Positions 34,941-43,427 of a stretch of DNA of 64,000 nt are shown piece by piece (position 1 is the stretch's first letter; every line of letters begins with the position of its first letter). Below the pieces are notes generated by a model that worked only from the letters and a program-made list of their open reading frames with translations, was not told where the DNA came from and did not search any database. Both the position numbers and the translations under genes were made by a program. The DNA comes from Balneolaceae bacterium (lineage in GTDB: Bacteria > Bacteroidota > Rhodothermia > Balneolales > Balneolaceae): contig JAEPQE010000003.1 in NCBI GenBank assembly GCA_017640665.1, positions 535,033-599,032 on the forward strand, read 5' to 3'.

Positions 34941-36512
34941 CTAAAACTCATAATTCTTAAACTCAGGAGCTTTTCGTACGGGATTTAATTGTTCGTAAGA
35001 ATAAGCAAGTTCAATCAGTAATGGCTCTGTCCATGCTGCGCCAAAAAAATTGATACCAATTGGGAGGCCATCAATATAACCCATTGGCAGCGTGATGTTT
35101 GGGTAACCGGAACGTGCAGCAGGAGAACTGGATGAAAGTCCGAAATTATCACCGTTGGTGTGGTCGGTTTTCCAGGCTGGTCCGCCTGTTATTGAGACAA
35201 AAGCATCAAGATTATGCTCTTCCATAACCGCATCGATTCCTTCATCGCGGGTTTTACGAATTAAGTCGGCTAAAGCCGTTTGATATTCTTCAGATTCCAA
35301 ATCACCTTTCTCATTAGCCTGAAGTAATAAGTCATGATCAAAGTACTTCATCTCAAGCGGATCACTCAAGGTCTTTTCAATGAGGTCATCAAGACTGGTT
35401 ACTTTGGCGTTATCACCAAGAGATGCGAAATAGTGGTTTAGTCCATCTTTAAACTCATACAGTAAGACCTGAAAAGAGTCACCACCTGCTCCGGAACCTC
35501 CGATCTGATCAATTTCAACCAGTGTAGATCCATTTGATTCTAATAGCCGTAATTGTTCATTAAACAGACTATCAACACGGAAATGCCTGCCTCTTGGGCC
35601 ATTGAATACACCAATCCGTTTTCCTTCGAAAGCACCCTCATTCAAAAACTGAGTATAATCGGTGTAGGAATTACCTTCGCTTTCACCAGTCTTGGAATCA
35701 GCTTCATCAACACCAACCATTGCGCCAAGTGCGATAGCAGCATCGGTTACTGTACGCGTCATTGGTCCGGGAGTATCCTGAGTGAAGGAGATAGGAATGA
35801 TTCCGGAACGACTTAAAAGTCCTACCGTTGGTTTAATACCAACCAGTCCGTTTGCACTTGATGGACATGTAATCGATCCATTGGTTTCAGTCCCGATAGA
35901 GAATACAGTCAGGTTTGCAGAAGCAGAAGCTCCTGATCCTGCACTTGAGCCACAAGGATTCCTGGTAATATCGTAAGGGTTTTTTGTCTGTCCACCTAAA
36001 CCACTCCATCCGCTGGAAGAAAAACTGGAATGAAAGTTTGCCCATTCGCTCAGATTGGCTTTAGCGAGGATAATAGCTCCGTTTTCTCTGAGTTTTTCAA
36101 CAATAAAAGCATCCTGAAGTGGCTTCGAGCCTTCCATGGCACGAGCTCCGGCTGTAGTACTCATCTTGTCATGGGTATCAATATTGTCTTTCAGAATAAC
36201 GGGAATACCATGCAAAGGCCCTCTGGAATTGCCGGATGCAAGTTCAGCATCCAGTTGGCGGGCGATTTCAATAGCATCCGGGTTCACTTCGATGATAGAA
36301 TTGATGGCAGGCCCGTTTTTATCGACAGCCTCAATCCGTTCAAGGTAGGCTTCTACTACTTCAGTGATGGTGAAGTCACCATTGCCATAACTATTCCGGA
36401 GTTCAGTGATGGTAATTTCTTCTAATCCGAGGTTCTCAAACTTTGAGGCAGTTGGCGAGCATGAAGCAATAAAAAGTATGATCAGTACAATTAATAGCAG
36501 AGAGTTTTTCAC
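34941..36512 (-). CDS. Amidase-signature family lipoprotein
   Basis: About 523 residues from GTG 36512, giving the lipoprotein signal VKNSLLLIVLIILFIASCS; an in-frame TTG at 36557 only adds non-signal residues. The amidase signature Ser-cisSer-Lys site is intact: Lys in GIPVILKDNIDTHDKM, and the Ser pair in NPCGSSAGSGASASA and ETNGSITCPSSANG. It is likely anchored in the envelope and hydrolyses an amide; substrate unknown. Some family members act on peptides or aryl amides. It is transcribed alone. Confidence 0.87.
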   Translation of the reverse strand: MKNSLLLIVLIILFIASCSPTASKFENLGLEEITITELRNSYGNGDFTITEVVEAYLERIEAVDKNGPAINSIIEVNPDAIEIARQLDAELASGNSRGPLHGIPVILKDNIDTHDKMSTTAGARAMEGSKPLQDAFIVEKLRENGAIILAKANLSEWANFHSSFSSSGWSGLGGQTKNPYDITRNPCGSSAGSGASASANLTVFSIGTETNGSITCPSSANGLVGIKPTVGLLSRSGIIPISFTQDTPGPMTRTVTDAAIALGAMVGVDEADSKTGESEGNSYTDYTQFLNEGAFEGKRIGVFNGPRGRHFRVDSLFNEQLRLLESNGSTLVEIDQIGGSGAGGDSFQVLLYEFKDGLNHYFASLGDNAKVTSLDDLIEKTLSDPLEMKYFDHDLLLQANEKGDLESEEYQTALADLIRKTRDEGIDAVMEEHNLDAFVSITGGPAWKTDHTNGDNFGLSSSSPAARSGYPNITLPMGYIDGLPIGINFFGAAWTEPLLIELAYSYEQLNPVRKAPEFKNYEF

Positions 36513-36627
36513 AAATAGATTGATTAAATGAAGGTTTTTTGGAACATAACAAACCAAGCGTGCAAAATCCTAGGGTAAGTCATTTAATTATGATACTTTT
36601 ATCCATCGGGTTTAGAAAAAATAAAAC

Positions 36628-37659
36628 ATGTTTAAGGTACAGGAAGTCAATAAAATATCGGGGTTATTAGAAGAGGCATACGAAACGAGGACGAATGATC
36701 TTGATAAAAGCATAGAATTAGCCTCGGAAGCGTTGGAACTAAGTAAGATTGCTTCAGATAAAGCAAAAATTGGGAAAAGCTTTAGTCTACTCGCTTTGTT
36801 TAAAATGATTAGAGCTGATTACGCAGAATCCATTTCTATGTCAGAAGAGGCGATCAAATATTTTGATGAGCTTGAAGACGAAAAAGGAATAGCAGATGCT
36901 AAGTATAATATAGCCGGTGTTCTCTATAAAACGGATCAGCTTCATTCGGGATTGGTACATTTAATAAGCTGCCTTAAAACCTATCGAAAGTTCGAGGACT
37001 TCCATCAACAAGCTAAAGTGTTAAAGTCTATTGGAACAATTTACGAGTACTTTGGGGACGACCAAAAAGCGCTGGATACCTATTGGGCATCCGTAGAAGC
37101 GGCAAAAAAAATTAACAATTTAAACCTCGAATCAAATGCTTTAAATCCCATTTCCGGGATTTATCTAAACCAGGGCAAAACTGAAAGAGCGATGAAGGTT
37201 ATTCAGCAGTCCATTGAGATGAAAAAAGCAACCAAGGATATACGAGGACTTGCTTTTGCATTGTATGGCAGAGGGAAAGTACACACTTTGACGATGGAGT
37301 TTGAGAAAGCTGAAAAAGACTTTAGGGATGCCATTGAAATCCACGAAGAAATGGGCGAAAAACTTGGTGTGGGAATGGCTCACCACAAGCTTGGATATAT
37401 GTACCTGATTGCTGAAAGAAAAGAAGAAGCAAAAAAATACTTAAAATACGCTTCTGAATTCGGAATGAAGAATCATATAATCCTTCTGAATTTTAAATGT
37501 AACAACCTTCTTTACCAGATTTATAAAGAGGAGGGAAACAGTAAAGAAGCGCTCCGGTATCTTGAGAATTATATTACTGAAAAGGAATCCGTTTTTAATA
37601 AACTTACGCTGAAAATTATCGAAGATTACGGGCTCGAAACCGATCTTCATAAAATCTAG
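36628..37659 (+). CDS. Tetratricopeptide-repeat protein
   Basis: 343 residues made almost wholly of TPR units, about seven, from residue ~15 to ~320 (for example AKVLKSIGTIYEYFGDDQKA and GMAHHKLGYMYLIAERKEEA). No signal peptide, membrane helix or output domain is present. Similar repeat arrays are usually fused to a histidine kinase, GGDEF or cyclase domain; here the protein stops soon after the last repeat. It may be a scaffold, or a truncated sensor. Its stop overlaps the converging SDR gene by 4 bases. Confidence 0.78.
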   Translation: MFKVQEVNKISGLLEEAYETRTNDLDKSIELASEALELSKIASDKAKIGKSFSLLALFKMIRADYAESISMSEEAIKYFDELEDEKGIADAKYNIAGVLYKTDQLHSGLVHLISCLKTYRKFEDFHQQAKVLKSIGTIYEYFGDDQKALDTYWASVEAAKKINNLNLESNALNPISGIYLNQGKTERAMKVIQQSIEMKKATKDIRGLAFALYGRGKVHTLTMEFEKAEKDFRDAIEIHEEMGEKLGVGMAHHKLGYMYLIAERKEEAKKYLKYASEFGMKNHIILLNFKCNNLLYQIYKEEGNSKEALRYLENYITEKESVFNKLTLKIIEDYGLETDLHKI

Positions 37660-38645
37660 AAGGCGGATTCATACGCCTCAATAATTCGGTCCATCATCGC
37701 ATTCGTTTCGGGATTTACTACCATTCTCTTAGGATCAGCTTCAAACCAATCTAAAGTCCGTTTAAATCCTTCCCTAAATGGAATAGTTGCCTGGTAAGTA
37801 GGTACCAATGATTTAATTTTAGAGTTATCAAAAATGGCGCAATGTGCTTTATCGCCCCATAAACCGTCTTTCTGGCCGGGTGCTACTTTGGTGATGAACT
37901 CAGTGGAAACATGAACAGCATTTAATTCGGCTCCTGCGGTTTCTGCAACAATCTGATAAATCTGATTCCAATTTAGCACTTCATCTGAAGTAATCTGAAT
38001 CGCATGTCCAATGGCCTGGTTATTCCCGAGCAGGCCGTTAAATCCTTTTGCAAAATCGGCAGAATTAGTAAGTGTCCATAGTGAAGTCCCATCTCCATGA
38101 ATAATCACTTTCTTTCCTTTTTTCATTCGGTCGATAGCGGTGTACTCGGTCCAGCCTCCAATTGAAATAGGAATCGTTTTATCATAGGTGTGAGAAGGAC
38201 GAACAATGGTCATTGGAAATCCTTTTTCCTGATACACTTTTTGGAGTAGCTCCTCACATTTGATTTTATCTCTTGAATATCCCCAGAATGGATTCACAAT
38301 CGGAGTAGATTCGGTAATGACATGCGAAGTAGGAGGCTTCTGATATATGGAAGCCGAACTAATAAAGATATACTGCTTCGTTTTTCCCATAAACAGATCA
38401 ATGTCGTTTTGAACATGATCTGGAATGAAAGCAATCCAGTTCACTACCACATCCCAGGAATGATCTTTTAAAGCTTTCCTTGTTTCTTCAACATCATAAA
38501 TATTAGCAGTAATGGTTTTAGCGCCCGGTATTACAACATTGGTAGTGCCGCGGTTCAACAGATACAGCTCAATTCCTTGAGAAACCGCTAATTTGCTTAC
38601 TTCCGTACTGATATTTCCTGTTCCGCCAATAAATAAAACTTTCAT
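37656..38645 (-). CDS. NAD-dependent epimerase/dehydratase family protein (extended SDR-like)
   Basis: A 329-residue protein. The Rossmann loop is VLFIGGTGNISTEVSKLAV; the catalytic elements are FISSASIYQK (Ser) and YSRDKIKCEELL (YxxxK). The C-terminal half contains YTAIDRMKKGKKVIIHGDGTS, as in sugar-nucleotide-type reductases. The substrate is unknown. It is 10 bases downstream of the RNase D gene. Confidence 0.82.
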   Translation of the reverse strand: MKVLFIGGTGNISTEVSKLAVSQGIELYLLNRGTTNVVIPGAKTITANIYDVEETRKALKDHSWDVVVNWIAFIPDHVQNDIDLFMGKTKQYIFISSASIYQKPPTSHVITESTPIVNPFWGYSRDKIKCEELLQKVYQEKGFPMTIVRPSHTYDKTIPISIGGWTEYTAIDRMKKGKKVIIHGDGTSLWTLTNSADFAKGFNGLLGNNQAIGHAIQITSDEVLNWNQIYQIVAETAGAELNAVHVSTEFITKVAPGQKDGLWGDKAHCAIFDNSKIKSLVPTYQATIPFREGFKRTLDWFEADPKRMVVNPETNAMMDRIIEAYESAF

Positions 38646-38655
38646 AATAGGTTGA

Positions 38656-39813
38656 TTAAGATTGAACGTAATCGCTAAGAGGCAGGTCCAGCTTTTCTGC
38701 TAAACCTTCAATCAATTGTTGTTTATAGGGAAGATAATTCGAAAAATCACCCTCAACCAGTTCGGCAATAGTCCGGTTGCTCAAAATAAAGGCCCGGGCA
38801 TGTTTCCCATACCGGGATTCCATTTCTTTTTGAATGGGCTTAAATACATGCGCTTTTGCCTCACTTACTTTTTGTTGCATACCCTTGTAGGCTTCATATT
38901 CTTCTTTTGATAACCGGGTAGTCGCTTTCTTTCTTTGCGATAAACCTAACGACTTCGCCTCCTTTAGCTTTTCCCGAATCAAGTTATCAATTTCATTCTT
39001 TATGGATTCTTTTCTTAGGCTTTTGTGGATTGATGATTTTGAATTCCAGCTTTTGATTGCATCAGGATTTGAAGCAAGTTCTTTCAGGTATCCCCGGTCG
39101 ATAATATGGAAAGGAGGGCGGTTCATTTTTTCAGCTTGGTTATCTCTGTACATCATCAAAGCAGAAAAGACATACCAACCCACCTGATTTAGCCCGTTTT
39201 TATATTTTTCTTTCAGGATCTCATTATGATTTTCATTCGAGTAATCCGCTGATTCAAAGGCTTCATTTTCCTGTTTTACCCAATCTTCAATCTTTTTCTC
39301 CTTTAATTGTAGAACAAGTGCATCCCTTAATTCAAATAGATAGAGTACATCACTCGCAGCGTATTCAAGTTGATCCTGTGAAAGCGGACGATTAAACCAG
39401 TTACTTTGCTGCGAGGATTTCCCAACTTCTACACCCACAATATCTTTAAGGTGATTGGTTAAGGAGGTAGGTGGGTAATCAAGCAATGCGATAGCAAAAC
39501 TCAGATCATAAATTCCTTTAGGTATACATCCAATATGATGTAGCAGCCGGATATCCTCTCCAAAAGAAAAAGCAACTTTAGTGATCTCAGGATTTTCAAG
39601 CAAAGGGAAGATATCAGATATTTCCAATTCAGAACTGAGTGGATCAATCAGGTAACAGGCATCATCAATATAAATCTGCATTAAACAGAGATTGAACCCA
39701 TACCTATACCGGTTTTTATCGAACTCCAGATCTATAGCAATTTCAGATTGTTTAGAGAGATGAGTAATACATTGTTTGAGCTGCTCCGAAGTAGAGATGT
39801 AAGTAAAAGCCAC
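38656..39813 (-). CDS. rnd: Ribonuclease D
   Basis: About 385 residues from GTG 39813. The open frame continues to an ATG at 40050, but those 79 extra codons run through a palindromic repeat, and the shorter form matches the ~375 residues of E. coli RNase D. The DEDDy exonuclease domain shows AIDLEFDKNRYRYGFNL, VAFSFGEDIRLLHHIG and LEYAASDVLYLFEL. An HRDC domain follows (~residues 195-280). It trims the 3' ends of tRNAs and other small RNAs. Confidence 0.87.
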   Translation of the reverse strand: MAFTYISTSEQLKQCITHLSKQSEIAIDLEFDKNRYRYGFNLCLMQIYIDDACYLIDPLSSELEISDIFPLLENPEITKVAFSFGEDIRLLHHIGCIPKGIYDLSFAIALLDYPPTSLTNHLKDIVGVEVGKSSQQSNWFNRPLSQDQLEYAASDVLYLFELRDALVLQLKEKKIEDWVKQENEAFESADYSNENHNEILKEKYKNGLNQVGWYVFSALMMYRDNQAEKMNRPPFHIIDRGYLKELASNPDAIKSWNSKSSIHKSLRKESIKNEIDNLIREKLKEAKSLGLSQRKKATTRLSKEEYEAYKGMQQKVSEAKAHVFKPIQKEMESRYGKHARAFILSNRTIAELVEGDFSNYLPYKQQLIEGLAEKLDLPLSDYVQS

Positions 39814-39893
39814 GTGCCTGATTAACTGACGATTTGTTTCTGAAGATGATACTGCTTTGAAGAGACTAATGATAATTCTAATGAAGGACTTTG

Positions 39894-39985
39894 TCACTGT
39901 CTCCCTTTGGGGGAGTCGGATTTTATGCTTGCGTAAAATCTCCCGAAGGGATGCCTTCTGCAAGAGGGAAGATGCTGGTGGATAT
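39894..39985. repeat. Palindromic repeat upstream of rnd
   Basis: It contains ATTTTATGCTTGCGTAAAAT (a near-perfect palindrome at 39920-39939) flanked by CTCCC-TTTG-GGGGAG and by CTCCCGAAGGG. It is a familiar type of intergenic repeat in this phylum (from memory). It is read through by the extended rnd frame, adding codons that look unlike protein sequence. Confidence 0.6.
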
Positions 39986-40128
39986 TCATAATAAGCCGGC
40001 TTCGTTCTCTTCGTGAGTTTCTTCATAGTCGAAACTCTGTTTCTCTCCAAAGAGGGCAGTTCTTATCCATCATTTGGAACTAGCTTCTTGATTTTTTAGG
40101 ATCTTATTAGCCTAAAGTAAGGTGGAAA

Positions 40129-40656
40129 CTACTTATGACCTTCGAGTACAAAAGAGAATCCGGCTCCGAAGGATAAAAAATTGTGAGTTATACTGGCAAA
40201 GATTTCTAATGCAGCTCCGAATGAAGATATTGGTGTAACCCCAATTTCTGATCCAAAGGAGAGTCCGGGAGCGAACTTTCTTTGTATACCAAATGGAGTA
40301 GAATCTTCATATCTGAATATTGCCGGGCCAGCAGAGAAAGAAACTCTTCCTATTCTGTCCACAAAGGAATAACCCCCCAAAAAACTCAGGCTGGTCCTCT
40401 GATTTGCTCCGAAAAGAGTAGAAGTACCCTGAAATGAAATTTTCCAGAATTTATTTCTTCCAATGTTTGCTCCTATTCGAAGTCCAAATCGATCTTCAGT
40501 CTCTCCTACAAGTCCTATTGTACCCCAACCTTTATCACAGGATGGGTTTGAGCGTTGTTTATTGCAAGGAACTTCCTCCCTAATAATATCCTGCCCATTT
40601 ACTTGAGATGTTGATAGTACAAAAAGAACAGCGGTTAGGAATAAGAAAAGTTTCAT
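40129..40656 (-). CDS. Hypothetical secreted beta-strand protein
   Basis: About 175 residues from ATG 40656, which gives the signal peptide MKLFLFLTAVLFVLSTSQVN-GQ; a longer frame to 40713 adds nothing useful. The mature part has a short Cys pair (PCNKQRSNPSCDKG) and then alternating strands with many Gly and aromatic residues, like a small outer-membrane barrel. No family is recognised. A GTCATCCTGAA repeat lies 53 bases upstream of the start. Confidence 0.6.
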   Translation of the reverse strand: MKLFLFLTAVLFVLSTSQVNGQDIIREEVPCNKQRSNPSCDKGWGTIGLVGETEDRFGLRIGANIGRNKFWKISFQGTSTLFGANQRTSLSFLGGYSFVDRIGRVSFSAGPAIFRYEDSTPFGIQRKFAPGLSFGSEIGVTPISSFGAALEIFASITHNFLSFGAGFSFVLEGHK

Positions 40657-40708
40657 ACTTATTGAATTTACTATCCGAAGTATAAGATTTTGGATGGACA
40701 AAAGAGCT

Positions 40709-40737
40709 GTCATCCTGAACTTGATTCAGGATCTTAT
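40709..40737. repeat. GTCATCCTGAA half-element repeat
   Basis: ATCCTGAA and TTCAGGAT pair over a 5-base loop, and CTTATGA follows. The arm TTCAGGATCTT is the same as that flanking the GIY-YIG gene at 43.1-43.5 kb. The remaining gap to 40949 holds degenerate pieces of similar repeats and no gene. Confidence 0.7.
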
Positions 40738-40949
40738 GAAAAGGCAGTAAAATTGATAGAAGTATGAATAAGTCATCCCTTGAAGAGAGAGCCTATGCTT
40801 AACTTTGCCGAAGACATTCCTCTGGAGGATTCAGTAAGGTATCCCGAAGGTACTGAGGGTGTAAATATGTCCGATACTCAGAAATGTTGAAGAATATATT
40901 CGACTTTCATATCCGCTAAATAGGAGACTTCGTCTATTAACCTGTAAAA

Positions 40950-41831
40950 CTACCGATGCTTTTCATATACTTTCGGCTTTAATATCGAAGCTAATTCAGA
41001 AAATTCTTCCTCAGAAACAGAATGCTTAAGAGAAGAAATCACGCCATCCAATTGCTTTTTGGTTCTTATTCCTACCACGGCACTGGCAACTGCCGGATGT
41101 TGCAAGACATACCCAAGAGAGGAGGCGATAGGTTCTCCGGTTTTGTTGATGGCTTTCCGGAGCTTTTCTACATCGGAAGATGGATATCCTAAATACTCCC
41201 TGGCAGGTTTATCGATCAATAACCCTTTGGCAAGGCTGCCGCGCGTAATAACCGAGATGCTCTTCTCATTAAGTACATCCAGACAGGACTCTTCCGGCCG
41301 GCGATCGAGGAGACTGTATTGCATCATTACCGAAACCATATTAGAATGTTTTACCCATTCGCGGATCACATTAGGTCGGATGGAGGAAATTCCGTACTCC
41401 CGGATTTTACCTTGTTCTTTGAGTAACTCAAAAGCCCCAATAATTTCGTCGATGGGATCTTCAACCGTACCGCCGTGAAGTTGATACAGATCGATGGTTT
41501 CGGTTTGGAGTCGGCGAAGACTATCTTCCACGGCTTGCAGAATGTATTCTTTAGTAGGATTCCAGTCCCAGCCCGAACCGTCTGGTCGCCATTGATTCCC
41601 AACTTTGGTCGTAATGATCACCTGATCTCGAATTGGAGCAAGTGCTTTCCCAGCCGATTCCTCATTGAGTCCTTTGTCGTATAAATCTGCCGTATCGAAA
41701 AAGATGATGCCGGATTCGAATGCTTGCCTTAGCAGTCGTTCGTTTTGGGTATGGTCTGTACCCAGCGACATACACCCGAAGCTGACTTCAGAAACGGATA
41801 ACTCAGATTTACCTAAGAAGTTGAATTTCAT
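40950..41831 (-). CDS. Aldo/keto reductase
   Basis: 293 residues from ATG 41831, preferred because the next eight upstream codons lie in the YqaE gene. The fold motifs are VSFGCMSLGTDH, the catalytic set IIFFDTADLYDKG (Asp, Tyr) with ITTKVGNQW (Lys) and YQLHGGTVEDP (His), and VVGIRTKKQL for NADPH binding. The substrate is unknown. Its ATG overlaps the YqaE stop as ATGA. Confidence 0.88.
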   Translation of the reverse strand: MKFNFLGKSELSVSEVSFGCMSLGTDHTQNERLLRQAFESGIIFFDTADLYDKGLNEESAGKALAPIRDQVIITTKVGNQWRPDGSGWDWNPTKEYILQAVEDSLRRLQTETIDLYQLHGGTVEDPIDEIIGAFELLKEQGKIREYGISSIRPNVIREWVKHSNMVSVMMQYSLLDRRPEESCLDVLNEKSISVITRGSLAKGLLIDKPAREYLGYPSSDVEKLRKAINKTGEPIASSLGYVLQHPAVASAVVGIRTKKQLDGVISSLKHSVSEEEFSELASILKPKVYEKHR

Positions 41832-41992
41832 GTATCGTGCTTGGCAATCACCCAAACAGCGTGAATAATACCGGGCAGATATCCAAGAATAGTAAGTAAC
41901 AGGTTCAGCCAGAAAGCCCCTTTAATACCAACAGTTAAAAAGACAGCAAGTGGTGGAATAAAGATGGCGATAATAATTCGAAGAATGCTCAT
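41828..41992 (-). CDS. YqaE/Pmp3 family small membrane protein
   Basis: 54 residues read from ATG 41992 to TGA 41828: two membrane helices with MSILRIIIAIFIPPLAVFLT, GAFWLNLLLTILGYLPGIIH and AVWVI. The PPLAVFLTVG and LTILGYLPGIIHA blocks are diagnostic of the Pmp3/YqaE proteins, which are linked to salt and membrane-potential stress in yeast and plants. It overlaps the aldo/keto reductase start by 4 bases, so the two form an operon. Confidence 0.9.
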   Translation of the reverse strand: MSILRIIIAIFIPPLAVFLTVGIKGAFWLNLLLTILGYLPGIIHAVWVIAKHDT

Positions 41993-42143
41993 GAGTACAG
42001 AATTTGGTTAACAACAGCCCGAACCTACGAAATAAAAGGGAGGAAGGTTATTGGGATTTTATCGATACAAAGAAATTTCAAAACCTATTGATATATTTTG
42101 CTTTAGAATAAATTTATACAGATTCTTGTTCGGATAATATTAT

Positions 42144-42154
42144 GTTATGTAACC
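42144..42154 (+). other. Left boundary of integron cassette 1
   Basis: GTTATGTAACC here is the exact reverse complement of GGTTACATAAC at 42488-42498 in the attC site that ends the same cassette. In integrons the R' core at a cassette start comes from the same attC as the R'' at its end, so this 11-base match marks the insertion point. The 140 bases before it do not look like another attC, so this may be an attI-like or secondary site. Confidence 0.7.
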
Positions 42155-42178
42155 TTCTAAATCACTGCTACTTTTGAT

Positions 42179-42478
42179 ATGAATCAGGAAAGCTTGGCTC
42201 AGCAGAATTTTCAAAGCAAACGAGTTATTGTTTTTCAAGTTTTGGTAATAGTCATATCAATTGTTCTATCATTTTTTATTTGGTCAACTAAAGCAACTCA
42301 AAATCCTGTTTTTGGAATTGTTGGATTAGGCTTAATTGTAGTCTATGGGATTCAGTTTTTAGCTGCACTGACAAGCTTTTTCATATTTGTTAAATCCAAC
42401 AAAACAAAAGTAGCTACATTTTTAGCTGTAATGTTAAACCTATTGGGAGGTTTTATAATTAGGTGGGTTGTTCTTTAA
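42179..42478 (+). CDS. Cassette-encoded small membrane protein 1
   Basis: 99 residues: a polar start, then three membrane helices (VIVFQVLVIVISIVLSFFIW, FGIVGLGLIVVYGIQFLAAL, ATFLAVMLNLLGGFIIRWVV). No family is recognised. The ATG is 34 bases inside the cassette boundary, a short leader typical of integron cassettes, and the stop lies 14 bases before the attC core. The gene is very A+T-rich compared with the housekeeping genes around it. Confidence 0.7.
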   Translation: MNQESLAQQNFQSKRVIVFQVLVIVISIVLSFFIWSTKATQNPVFGIVGLGLIVVYGIQFLAALTSFFIFVKSNKTKVATFLAVMLNLLGGFIIRWVVL

Positions 42479-42491
42479 GTAGAATGTGGTT

Positions 42492-42582
42492 ACATAACAA
42501 GCGTTTCAAGTCGGACTCGAACGCGGTTCGGGTTCTTAATTTTAATCCCTAGACTCGCCGCTTAAACGCGGGGTCGTTATAC
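42492..42582 (+). other. Integron attC recombination site (cassette 1)
   Basis: R'' ACATAAC (42492) and R' GTTATAC (42576) bound a 91-base imperfect palindrome. The inner arms are AAGCGTTTCAAG (42499-42510) and CTTAAACGCGG (42561-42571); they pair except for an extra C on the left arm, matching the extrahelical base of attC sites. The opening TAACAAGCGTTTCAAG closely resembles Vibrio VCR-type attC ends. Confidence 0.85.
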
Positions 42583-42600
42583 GCCTTTATTAATGACCAA

Positions 42601-43029
42601 ATGGCATCATCAAATCCAAATATCTATTTAAAGCTAGGTTTTTTTGTTATTTCGATTGTATATAGCTTTTTCCTTATTGGGCTAGCACTAGTTTTTTTAG
42701 CTGGTGCAGGGCATGGTTGGGTTTCTACTGTTTATGCCTCAACCCTGATTATTATTTCGTTACCAATTGCTAGTTTTTCATGGATTTATAGAAGAACTGA
42801 TAAAGGTAAAAAGTATTCAAAAATCGCTATTATTATTGCGCTAGTAGCAGATATACTACTTCTTAGCTTAACCTATTTTGAAGGTTTTGATCGTGCCTTT
42901 TTTCCATTTCAATATGGTTTAAATGAAGAAATTGGATTAGTAATTTTTAGTTGGTATTTACTTTGGTGTATATGGCAATTTATTACATTCACACTCTTTG
43001 GTTTAAACCTAAAGCAAAGAGGCGTATAA
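42601..43029 (+). CDS. Cassette-encoded small membrane protein 2
   Basis: 142 residues with four membrane helices (FFVISIVYSFFLIGLALVFL, a second near 40-60, IIIALVADILLLSLTYF, and IFSWYLLWCIWQFITF). No family is recognised. The ATG lies 24 bases after the cassette start, and the stop TAA is inside the R'' core of the next attC (GGCGTATAAC). The overall context makes it a gene cassette rather than a resident gene. Confidence 0.7.
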   Translation: MASSNPNIYLKLGFFVISIVYSFFLIGLALVFLAGAGHGWVSTVYASTLIIISLPIASFSWIYRRTDKGKKYSKIAIIIALVADILLLSLTYFEGFDRAFFPFQYGLNEEIGLVIFSWYLLWCIWQFITFTLFGLNLKQRGV

Positions 43030-43070
43030 CAAGCGTTTCAAGCGGTAGCGTGATTCTGCTTCTTTTCTTC

Positions 43071-43115
43071 GTCATCCTGAGCTTGACTCAGGATCTTACG
43101 AATAGACTCTAAAAG
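43071..43115. repeat. Left flanking palindrome of the GIY-YIG gene
   Basis: GTCATCCTGAG-CTTGA-CTCAGGAT (8-bp stem) followed by CTTACGAATAGACTCTAAAAG. It belongs to the GTCATCCTGAG family. Bases 43085-43115 are matched, inverted and with small gaps, by 43432-43467 on the other side of the gene. Confidence 0.72.
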
Positions 43116-43127
43116 TGAATCCGGAAA

Positions 43128-43418
43128 TTATCCTCTTAACGTCTTATACCAATCTTCCAGCTTAGGATTTTGATTCTTTACCAACTCCCATTTCCATTGC
43201 TTTCTCCAGCTCTTCAGCTGTTTTTCTCTGGCTATTGCATCACTTATTGAATCGTATTCTTCTGCATATACCAGAACCCTTAGCTTATACTTAGATGTGA
43301 ACTTCGAACCTTTACCTTCTTTATGATTCCATACCCTTAGGGAGATATTATTGGTTACTCCGATATAGAGTGTAGTTCTTTGGAAGTTGGTGAGGAAGTA
43401 TACGTAGCCTTTGTTCAT
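43128..43418 (-). CDS. GIY-YIG nuclease family protein
   Basis: A 96-residue single-domain nuclease. The GIY-YIG strands read GYVYFLTNFQRTTLYIGVTN; the conserved Arg is in ISLRVWNHKEG, and the Glu in AIAREKQLKSW. Metal-dependent strand cleavage is expected. It is the only gene in the cassette region on the minus strand, and its flanks are inverted copies of a palindromic repeat. This suggests that it is part of, or acts on, a small mobile repeat element that landed in an attC site. No DNA-binding domain is fused. Confidence 0.9.
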   Translation of the reverse strand: MNKGYVYFLTNFQRTTLYIGVTNNISLRVWNHKEGKGSKFTSKYKLRVLVYAEEYDSISDAIAREKQLKSWRKQWKWELVKNQNPKLEDWYKTLRG

Positions 43419-43427
43419 GTTCAGTAA

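Noticed and set aside
42000..42144. Integron integrase or attI upstream of the first cassette
   Set aside because: No tyrosine recombinase reading frame exists near the array or elsewhere in the window, and the sequence before 42144 has no recognisable attI or attC arm.
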